A stretch of DNA of 27,583 nt, taken from Sphacelaria rigidula. Lineage: Eukaryota > Phaeophyceae > Sphacelariales. A model generated the notes under the pieces. It was not told the DNA's origin and did no database searches. It saw only the letters and a program-made list of their open reading frames with translations. Below are positions 21,701 to 27,583 of the stretch, piece by piece (position 1 is the first letter of the stretch; the number at the start of each line of letters is the position of its first letter). The translations under genes were made by a program, and so were the position numbers. Where the stretch lies: NCBI GenBank assembly GCA_964200075.2, contig CAXNAA020000115.1, positions 1 to 27,583 on the forward strand, given 5' to 3'.

Positions 21701-23513
21701 TGTGTGAAATTGTGCCTGCTTTTTTTTGCCACATTTGAGGTTTCTGGCTCACACGCCGGTAACCATGTGTACCACATCAACTCAGGAAAAAAAATCGCGC
21801 TTTTGCACACACATCGTGCAGGTGTCCACACTCCGACTTGGCCGCAATGTATTTTCCCAACCTTCGTGGGAGCGCGTGCTGTTGCCCCTGTCGACGCATC
21901 CACCGCGCGAGCTGCACTTGAATCGTGCGTCGGTGTTGTTCGCCTCGCCCACTGCCCCCGCCACAACCTTACGGCCAAATGGCGGACATAACCCGGAAGG
22001 ACCCGGTGTTGCTCCAACAGGGCCGTCCAGTGGCAGGGGTGGTTCCGAATCCTCCACCACCACAGTGGCGACAACCTTGGCGGTTCGACGGTCTTTCACC
22101 GCCGATGACAAGAACGTCGATGATTGTGGTGGTGATGGTGTTGGGCGGATGTTGGCTGATCTTCTGGCAGCCACCGTTCTTCCGGTAGATGCGGAGGGCG
22201 TGGAAGTATTGAACCTCACCGGATCCACGGGGGTGCTTCTTCCTCCAATGCATGGCACCGATACTATGAATGGAACCGCCGAGGGTTATCGAGCGCAGGG
22301 GCGACAAAATTCGTCGCCGTCAAATGTTGGGCTTGGTGAGACTTCGGGGGTCGAGCAGGAACGGGCCGGAAGCGATGGGCGAACATCTCCCCGTTCCGAT
22401 TTTGTATTCTCCAGTGTTTTCAGAGACGCTTTGATGTCCCCGCTGTGTCGGACTACACACCTTGCACTCTCCACCGCTCGAGGTCGTTACCGACCGGGCC
22501 CGGAACAACAAAACGGTCCACCGGTACGGGAAGGTACAATCACGACGGAAAATAAACTAGAAAGTGTCTCGCACGGCCCTTACTACTATATCGGTCCCAA
22601 GGACGTCCTGGGCTTATGCGAAGCCGCCTCGGCCTGCTCGTCTCTCCGCTACCTCGACCTCGCGGGATCCGATCTATCCGGTTCGGCCGGGGCCACCGCG
22701 GCAGCCGTGGCGGTGTCGTGCTTGCTCCGCTCCACGGATATTCACGGCGTTTATGACAGCTTGCACGATGTCGGTGACTTTGGTCAGCGCGTGGCAGGCG
22801 GTATGGGCTTGCAAGACGTACAATTAGGCGACAATATTGTGTCAGTTAGCTGTGGAGGTGGATTGCCCAGGCCGCTGACGCGCCTGAGTCTCCGGGCATG
22901 TCGGCTCGGAGCGGCGGGGTTGTCCGCTGTCCTTGGCGCCGTTACAGCCGGTGTTGTTGGAAAAGATGCCGCGGACCAGAATCGTCCAAACTGTGCCAGT
23001 GATACGGAAGCGAGAAAATGGGGAACTACCGGTTCGAATGTGAATCTCCGCGGCGGCGTTCAATCGCCATTTGGGCAAGGAGGTGGAGAGGAGTCGCGAA
23101 GGCACGGAAGAGATGGCAGGGGCGGCCGTCAGCGACGCCATCAGGCTCTGACCATGCTGCCGCGTCTACTGGATCTTGCCGATAACCGACCACCTCGAGT
23201 TTCCACGGCTGGCGGTCTCGATGTGCGCGGAAACAGACGGGGAGATCGTGGTGGGGGACAGACAGGGAGAGAGGGGATGGGAGAGGAAGACGCGTCTCTT
23301 GTGAGGTGGCAGGCAGCAGGGAACGACGAGCGTGACGCCGTCGCTGAGATAGCCGCTGCTCTTCGTTTGCTCGAAAATGAGGGCATGGCGATCATGGCTG
23401 CGGTCGATGACTTTGCTGGGAAGAAACCGTCGCTTGAAAGGTGTGCGCACGCGATTCTCGAACACGGTACTAGTGTAGTGGTTCCGATTTTGCCCAGTTC
23501 CGAACGATTGTGA
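14815..23513 (+). CDS. TPR-LRR protein, TONSOKU/TONSL-like (seven exons, 5' end open)
   Basis: Seven exons join in frame: 14815-15789, 16048-16320, 17414-17548, 18221-19786, 20148-20937, 21519-21682 and 21822-23513, giving 1864 residues plus stop. All introns are GT-AG; five are phase 0 and one is phase 1 with matching halves. Counting from 14815, residues 1-325 are a coiled-coil start then Gly/Ala-rich sequence. TPR-type helices run about 350-720, with LxLGxxY-like and EALxWHxxxL-like patterns. A disordered Gly/Ser/Arg linker follows to about 983. LRR units, interrupted by low-complexity insertions, run from about 1030 to the C-terminus. TPR then LRR without ankyrins is the layout of plant TONSOKU, and spacing and patterns of the TPR block fit it. 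Those proteins read newly made histones and act in replication-coupled repair in the nucleus. No P-loop or ROCO motif is visible, arguing against NB-ARC or LRR-GTPase families. A generic TPR-LRR protein is the alternative. The start codon was not found. Confidence 0.55.
16048..16320 (+). CDS. TPR-LRR gene, exon B: first TPR
   Basis: The acceptor is CTTTGTGCCATGCAG and the donor is GAG before GTGTGC, phase 0 on both sides. It encodes a classic TPR pair: HERAEVYESKGMYREALRWH, then after an acidic loop ARALRNTGRCLGKL. The first helix pair matches the position and look of the first TPR of TONSOKU. The 1093-base intron after it holds nothing I recognise. Confidence 0.65.
17414..17548 (+). CDS. TPR-LRR gene, exon C: TPR helices
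   Basis: 45 codons between acceptor CCCAACCCGAACAG and donor AAG/GTAGAT, phase 0 at both ends. The peptide (AKAHLSEARELVG, then EQDIVLELGTLWYIRHALC) completes the TPR begun in exon B. It supplies the first helix of the next one, which continues into exon D. Confidence 0.6.
18221..19786 (+). CDS. TPR-LRR gene, exon D: TPR block and disordered linker
   Basis: The exon starts after CACGTGCTCGTTCAG and ends ACG before GTGAGC, phase 0 both sides, 522 codons. TPR-like units are visible as ADEALQEAVRFYRECRELC, RAEFNLGMALVDQKNHGDAV, YASSLALLGDCYASS and SAAIEALEKAAYTFLEI with GGALDVLDRLVKILRLLG. From about 18990 the sequence becomes Gly/Ser/Arg/Glu-rich with no fold expected. A helix (QLRAALAAAVDESAQARKHM) precedes the donor. 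The overlapping 183-codon plus frame and 250-codon minus frame are GC-driven shadows. Confidence 0.7.
20148..20937 (+). CDS. TPR-LRR gene, exon E: first LRRs
   Basis: The acceptor GCGAGTTCTTGCAG is phase 0; the donor TCAG before GTGTAC is phase 1. LRR consensus pieces appear in order: STLDLRSCRLSDRELQVL (about 20288), LVRLDLSRCGLTAADLAGL (about 20600), LRVLKLGDNPLTRVG (about 20768) and LELLDLS (about 20917). The last is cut by the intron and completed by GCSQL in the next exon. The LRR type, with xxLxLxxCxL and helical second halves, resembles ribonuclease-inhibitor-like repeats. Confidence 0.7.
21519..21682 (+). CDS. TPR-LRR gene, exon F: LRR helix
   Basis: A short exon between CGTATTCCCAG and AACCAG/GTGAAA. 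It begins in phase 1, exactly restoring the Gly codon split at 20937, which strongly supports both junctions. It encodes the helical half of an LRR (SARVSAFLASSLASGLEG) and a Gly-rich turn. Confidence 0.65.
21822..23513 (+). CDS. TPR-LRR gene, exon G: LRR C-terminus and stop
   Basis: After acceptor CACACATCGTGCAG the frame stays open for 564 codons to a TGA at 23511-23513. LRR pieces are VSTLRLGRNVFSQPSWERVL, VEVLNLTGSTGVLLPP, LRYLDLAGSDLSGSAGATA, LQDVQLGDNIVSV, LTRLSLRACRLGAAGLSAVL and LPRLLDLADNRP. They are separated by Gly/Ser/Arg/Thr-rich insertions of tens to over a hundred residues. The end is helical (IAAALRLLENEGMAIMAAVD) and finishes PSSERL. No clear AATAAA polyadenylation signal was seen in the bases after the stop. 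Confidence 0.7.
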   Translation: MSTLRLGRNVFSQPSWERVLLPLSTHPPRELHLNRASVLFASPTAPATTLRPNGGHNPEGPGVAPTGPSSGRGGSESSTTTVATTLAVRRSFTADDKNVDDCGGDGVGRMLADLLAATVLPVDAEGVEVLNLTGSTGVLLPPMHGTDTMNGTAEGYRAQGRQNSSPSNVGLGETSGVEQERAGSDGRTSPRSDFVFSSVFRDALMSPLCRTTHLALSTARGRYRPGPEQQNGPPVREGTITTENKLESVSHGPYYYIGPKDVLGLCEAASACSSLRYLDLAGSDLSGSAGATAAAVAVSCLLRSTDIHGVYDSLHDVGDFGQRVAGGMGLQDVQLGDNIVSVSCGGGLPRPLTRLSLRACRLGAAGLSAVLGAVTAGVVGKDAADQNRPNCASDTEARKWGTTGSNVNLRGGVQSPFGQGGGEESRRHGRDGRGGRQRRHQALTMLPRLLDLADNRPPRVSTAGGLDVRGNRRGDRGGGQTGREGMGEEDASLVRWQAAGNDERDAVAEIAAALRLLENEGMAIMAAVDDFAGKKPSLERCAHAILEHGTSVVVPILPSSERL

Positions 23514-24429
23514 ACGACAAAGTTGCGAGAATCAAATTACATGCGAATTACACGCAAGAGTCGACTATATCTGGGTCAGTATGTGAACGAAGAAGAGAAT
23601 GCGAACAAGGGGGAAGAGGAGAGATTTCATGCCGACTGTCACCTCGATATTTGTACCCAACGTCTCGAGAGTAAAGACGGACGACTTGAGGCTCTGTGGC
23701 CGACCGAGATCCTTCTTGCCCTGCGTGTATTCCAATTATCGGGGACGGTCATGCCCCCGGCGGCACTGCTTTGTCTTGACGAGACGCGAGTTCCATTTAT
23801 GCATGTATGTACACAGTCATCGCAATCGAACCTTCCCTCCGCCTCCCCCCCTTCCGTTTTATTGGGACGGGTCAGCGATTTCAAGGGATCAGGTCAATTT
23901 CTCCACCTGTACGTGCCTGACACATTGATGCCGCGGATTGGGTCAGCACCCCATTTCGTTGCCACTCACGTGCTAGAGTTTTCAACGACGGAAATGAGGT
24001 TCTTCGAAAAAAGGACTCATACAGGCTGGTCCCACTACTGACTCCACAAAGTGTCTCTGGTGTCAATAGGACAATGAGTAGCAAAAAGTATCACAGGTGG
24101 TAGGCATGTTTCCTGCAACCGTGTAGACAGGCTAGAGCGCGCTGGGTGTACTAATCGGCCATCCAGGCACTCCCATGATTTCATATCATCCTGGGACACC
24201 AAGCACGGTCTGGTAGCGGTGCCCATTGTTTGGCGATTTTGTACAAGAATCAAGATATCCGTCAAGGTATCCGAATTTTTGCCCGACTACGCTAAAACTG
24301 GTGGGCGTGTAGCTGATTTCAGGACGAGAACAGTAATACATGTTTGGGCTGATAACTCGTTGCCGTCTGAGAGTTATGGCGAAACAATAGACTCTGGTCA
24401 TTCCTCACATTTTCGTTGTTGGATTTTTT
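23514..24429. other. 3' flank of the TPR-LRR gene, no further gene seen
   Basis: It presumably contains the 3' UTR. A 172-codon plus frame (23523-24041) starts just after the stop but shows no domain. The rest up to the transposon is unremarkable. Confidence 0.35.
24422..24429. repeat. Left target-site duplication
   Basis: GATTTTTT abuts the left CAGGGG terminus; its partner GTTTTTTT abuts the right terminus, 7 of 8 identical. T-richness lowers the weight of the match. Confidence 0.5.
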
Positions 24430-24436
24430 CAGGGGT

Positions 24437-24755
24437 CTACACGTTACACGTACCACAACGTTACACGTTACGTTCACGATACGTTTTGGCAGAAACGTAA
24501 CGTGAACGTTGAATTCTTTTTTCGTGATGAACATAACGTCAAAATTTCAAATGAAACGTTAACGGAACGTTATTTTTTTTAACGTGACATACGTAACGTA
24601 ACGTGAACGTTTAAATGCCCAAACGTTCAAATCACGTAATATGAAACGTTTCATGTGACGTGTAACGTCTATTTCACGTTACACGTGCATCAAACGTTAC
24701 ACGTTACATGAAACGTTATATGTTACGTTACATGTTACATGACACGTCATGAACA
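24437..24755. repeat. Left subterminal ACGT array
   Basis: By hand count about 29 ACGT tetramers occur in roughly 310 bases, mostly inside AACGTT, TAACGT, ACGTTA or CACGT contexts. ACGT is its own reverse complement, so the array presents the same word on both strands. A 94-base block at 24523-24616 recurs in direct orientation in the right array (26620-26714). Confidence 0.75.
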
Positions 24756-25383
24756 CGCCACATGCAGTGGTGAAACTTCAAGTTTGCAATGAATTTTAAA
24801 CTATTGGAAGATGATGAATCAATAAACACGAGTGAGTTTGAATGAGCATGGTATAGGTATGGTACTGTTACTATTGCAAAAATTTCGCGCTCTCCCAACC
24901 ACACGTCACAATTATAACATCATAATCATCTCGACCACATTCAAGGCTACTTCTTTTGTATAAAAAAGCACCTTGTCAGAAAAGCCGTTTCTCAACATCG
25001 CGATTTTCCACATAATTTTTCAAAGTAGCCTTTCTTACGTAATCGACGCGCTGTCAAAATTGGAAGCACAGTGCTCATCGTTTTCCATGAGGTGTGCAGG
25101 CATAATTTCAAATTCTGGGGCGCGCGAGATAGACGCAGCACTCTGCTGTCGTGTCGTGGTGTACGGTCCAGAGTGACTGCCTGTACTACTGTGATACATT
25201 GCCTGCGCAATACATGGTGGGCTGCGTGACGCAAGACTATCAATACGAACACCGCCTTGCTGTACTATTAACTGACTAGAAGTGACGGTTGTGCTTTTCA
25301 CTGCACGGTAGTACTTGACTGAAAGTAAAGCACGGATAAGAGTACACACAACACCACGGTTTTTGTATGCATTGGCTGTAAAC

Positions 25384-25675
25384 TTTTTCGTGAGATTGAG
25401 AGCAGAGCGCTGACTGGGAGTGGCTTCGTTCATTCGCTTGGCCAATTATTCATTCCGTGTGCGCTTTTTCTCCCCTCCATCACTGGCGTGTTCTTGAAGC
25501 TACACGTCGATATACTACTCAGGGATATTAAGGGCATCAGTGTCAAGTTACTACAGAAAACATATTGGGCCTCGTGGAGGGGCATTTCGGAACTGAAACG
25601 GGTAATTCACTATTGACCGCTTTTCACTCTAAATCGTATCCTTTTCCTGCTACTCTCAATCTCGCGAAAACCTTT
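25384..25675. mobile_element. Nested foldback with GAGATTGAGAG ends
   Basis: The left arm begins TTTTTCGTGAGATTGAGAG (25384). The right arm ends CTCTCAATCTCGCGAAAACC (25675), its inverted counterpart. The similarity fades but persists inward over about 70 bases (GGCCAATTATTCATT against AATTCACTATTGACC). The same terminal sequence starts again at 27505, which shows it is a dispersed family. It sits inside the larger transposon. Confidence 0.45.
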
Positions 25676-25685
25676 TTTTTGTAGT

Positions 25686-26266
25686 GATGGCTTGCCTGCC
25701 ATCATCACTGCTGTCGCTGGTGCTCGCGGTGATCAGCGTTGTGCTTTATTGCCCTTCGCTCGCCAGTAGCGTGATGGCCCTTACCCCTTACCCACATAAG
25801 AACAAAACAGGGCAGGGTCCATCACGAGTGCTGTCAAACACTCTGTATGCAGGTTGCACAGTAATGTAGCTCAGCTCATGTCTGTGCATGCAGCGTGTTG
25901 GAAACAGCACTCGAATACAGTACAGACTGCCCAAGCACCCAAGCCCTGTAGACACTACAGGAGTAGCACTACTGCTTATACTGTGGTCTTGTGTGTACGG
26001 TCAGCGGTCCTGTCTCTACAAGTCTTATGTGCGTGGGCAGTCTGTACTGCATCGCGAGTGCTGTTCGCATCACGCTGCATGCACAGACCTACAATACTGT
26101 CTGTGTAAACTACGCACAGAGTGTTCAGCACTCGTCATCGACCCTGTCCTGTGCTGTTATCATAGGGTAAAAAGCTATCATGATACTGATGAGCGAAGGA
26201 CAGGAAGCAACACGCCGACTACCCGCGAGCACCAGCGAGAGCAGTGGTGATGGCAGCCAAGCCATC
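25686..26266. repeat. 581-bp imperfect palindrome (giant hairpin)
   Basis: The left half, from GATGGCTTGCCTGCCATC (25686), and the right half, ending GATGGCAGCCAAGCCATC (26266), are inverted copies. Matching segments run almost to the centre near 25976: CGCTGGTGCTCGCGG, CGAGTGCTG.., GTGCATGCAGCGTG and ACAGACTGCCC. I judge the arms about three quarters identical over some 260 bases. Each terminal 18-mer is itself a small hairpin, GATGGC..GCCATC. Frames of 60-120 codons across it are open on the plus strand but are explained by the repeat. No flanking duplication was found. Confidence 0.65.
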
Positions 26267-26317
26267 CATGGCTGCTGTCGTGGGCTGGAGGGTGTGTTGG
26301 CGTGCGGCGGGATTTCA

Positions 26318-26364
26318 AACGCGTTTTCTGATCACATGAGAAGTGGGTTATCAGATAACGCGTT
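26318..26364. repeat. 15-bp-stem hairpin
   Basis: AACGCGTTTTCTGAT (26318-26332) and ATCAGATAACGCGTT (26350-26364) pair with one mismatch around a 17-base loop. It lies between the giant palindrome and the right ACGT array. Confidence 0.6.
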
Positions 26365-26429
26365 TTTTATAGAGTGTTTTTTACACATGACAGCTAGCCG
26401 ATGGGTCACCGTCACCATCACGTACACGG

Positions 26430-26771
26430 TAACATCGCGCGTTAAACGACACGTTACAACGCCTTCAACACTGGTGAATGAGACGCGACATGTACAGAAT
26501 GAAACGTTACATTCGAACGTTATACGTGTCAACGTAACGTTATATTAGGCGCTACACGTGACATTGAAACATTTCATACTACGTTACATGTAACGAAACG
26601 TAACGTTAATTTTTTTTCACGTGATGAACGTAACGTTACATTTTCATATGAAACGTTAACGTAACGTTCAAATGTATTTAACGTGACATACGTAACGTAA
26701 TGTGAACGTTAAATATTTTCTACGTGATGAACGTAACGTGAACGTGTAACGTGTAACGCGTAACGTGTAGA
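26430..26771. repeat. Right subterminal ACGT array
   Basis: The counterpart of the left array, equally rich in ACGT (TAACGT, ACGTTA, CACGT). It contains the 94-base block shared in direct orientation with the left array and a partial repeat of its start (CGTGATGAACGTAACG) at about 26722. Its last 18 bases form the right terminal inverted repeat. Confidence 0.75.
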
Positions 26772-26777
26772 CCCCTG

Positions 26778-26785
26778 GTTTTTTT
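26778..26785. repeat. Right target-site duplication
   Basis: GTTTTTTT directly after the CCCCTG terminus, partner of GATTTTTT at 24422-24429. Confidence 0.5.
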
Positions 26786-27504
26786 CAGTTTTGTGTCAGT
26801 TGGCCCAGTTTTTTGCCCCCAAACGAGGAATATCGCCATCACATGTCCTGGCATCATCCCACAGAGAGAAGTGCAGTCAATTTTTTCCGATTCGCGTGGG
26901 TCCGCGGTTTCCAGAATGGCCTCGGAAAAACTCCGATCGGGCGTGAAAAAATGTGACCACTATGTGGAAAAATCGAAAGATCACTACAGATTCATTCCTG
27001 CAGACACCGCATTTTTTTATCTCCAGATAATGTTTTGTTCGGAGGTCGTTTTCGAAACCTCTGAGCCGAGCGAACGGGAAAGGTGGGCTCGACTCCTCTC
27101 GGTAGGGTGACGTGAAGTGGTAAAACAGCTACTCGGACGTCGCTAGACGCTGTTTTTTTGTAACATGTGACCAATGTCTTCAAACGTTTCGAGATGAAAG
27201 CAGTTGTTCACCCAGTCTGGAGGGTTCGTACCCACAATCCTCAGAAGCAGATGCCAGGAAACCCCTTTTCGCTCCAAACACCGTGGGGGGGGGATTGTAC
27301 TCATACCATGGGGGGCAGGGTTCTACGCCGGCCACTGTGTTATTATCCAAAGGAACAAAGTGACCGCCGGACGCTCGATCACGCCCATCTACGAAGGAGA
27401 AAACAGCAAAAACACACAAACACACAGACATCTTGACCGCCTATTGCTCCCGTGTAAAGGTTCGATCAAACGCTCGGCGGTTAGCGCGGGGCTGGAAACA
27501 ACAA
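26786..27504. other. No gene seen
   Basis: A 105-codon plus frame (26793-27110) has no recognisable domain. A GGTTCGTACCC word at about 27224 is B-box-like, but no tRNA fold or SINE body could be confirmed. Confidence 0.35.
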
Positions 27505-27583
27505 CGTTTTCATGAGATTGAGAGTAGATCTTCGATTGAGAGTGGCTTTGATCAGTCGCGTTAAGTGAGTCATTTTTTTATTC
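27505..27583 (+). mobile_element. Partial copy of the GAGATTGAGAG repeat, cut by window end
   Basis: Starts CGTTTTCATGAGATTGAGAG and matches the left arm of the foldback at 25384-25455 in the same direction, including GAGTGGCTT, a TTCAT/GATCA region and the ATTATTC-like end. The element would continue past the window. Confidence 0.45.

Larger units (their letters stand above)
24430..26777. mobile_element. 2348-bp non-autonomous transposon, hAT-like, with ACGT-packed ends
   Basis: The left terminus is CAGGGGTCTACACGTTAC. The right terminus, read on the minus strand, starts CAGGGGTCTACACGTTAC as well, an 18-bp perfect terminal inverted repeat. Octamers GATTTTTT and GTTTTTTT flank the ends. CAGGG ends with an 8-bp duplication are typical of the hAT superfamily, so that assignment is an inference from known families. 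About 320 bp at each end is saturated with ACGT words. Inside lie a foldback (25384-25675), a 581-bp palindrome (25686-26266) and a small hairpin. Frames inside are at most 136 codons and none resembles a transposase, so movement would need enzymes from elsewhere. An alternative duplication, TTTTTTCAG on both sides, leaves the right end a few bases ragged. Confidence 0.7.

Noticed and set aside
14815-23513. NB-ARC or LRR-GTPase (ROCO) identity for the main gene
   Set aside because: No Walker A-type GxxxxGK[ST], Walker B or COR-like segment seen between the TPR and LRR parts.
27190-27440. Possible third SINE copy (GGTTCGTACCC, then ACACACAAACACACA)
   Set aside because: Only scattered short matches to the two clear copies; the body does not align and the tail is a common simple sequence.

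Overview
The window looks like nuclear DNA of an intron-rich eukaryote with many transposable elements. The best guess is a stramenopile of the brown-alga (Ectocarpus-like) type. Support: one plus-strand gene is split by GT-AG introns of 139 to 1093 bases, most of them phase 0. Its exons are GC-rich and code for Gly/Ala/Ser-rich insertions. The surrounding non-coding DNA is full of microsatellites, tRNA-derived SINE-like repeats and inverted-repeat transposons. There are no operons, Shine-Dalgarno signals or viral genes. The taxon is an inference from gene structure; no sequence could be searched.

Layout. 1-6 kb is gene-poor: a hairpin at the left edge, two diverged copies of one tRNA-like SINE (838-1195 and 2519-2868), an inverted-repeat element between them (1450-2263), a 146-bp foldback (3877-4022) and an AT microsatellite. 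At 6.2-6.5 kb a minus-strand open frame encodes a clear C3HC4 RING finger, probably an exon of an E3 ubiquitin ligase. 6.6-13 kb has one possible exon, small hairpins and a (TG)24 tract, but no convincing gene.

13.0-23.5 kb holds the main gene. Seven exons from 14815 to 23513 join in frame into at least 1864 codons: an N-terminal coiled-coil/low-complexity part, TPR repeats, a disordered linker, and a long LRR C-terminus ending in a stop at 23513. TPR followed by LRR without ankyrin repeats is the layout of plant TONSOKU (TSK/BRU1/MGO3) and, with ankyrins added, of animal TONSL. These are replication-fork and chromatin repair proteins. The true 5' end is not fixed. Two short phase-0 exon candidates lie upstream (13064-13135, 13788-13895), and a 682-bp TIR element (14006-14687) sits just before the first confident exon.

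24.4-26.8 kb is a 2348-bp hAT-like non-autonomous transposon with CAGGGG...CCCCTG termini and an 8-bp near-perfect target duplication. Both ends are packed with the self-complementary tetramer ACGT. Inside it lie a smaller foldback and a 581-bp imperfect palindrome. The last 79 bases carry another copy of the foldback's terminal repeat.

The most unusual signals are the palindrome-packed transposon ends (ACGT in one element, GGTACC/CCGG in the other) and the nested giant hairpin. The TONSOKU-like gene is the main biological content.
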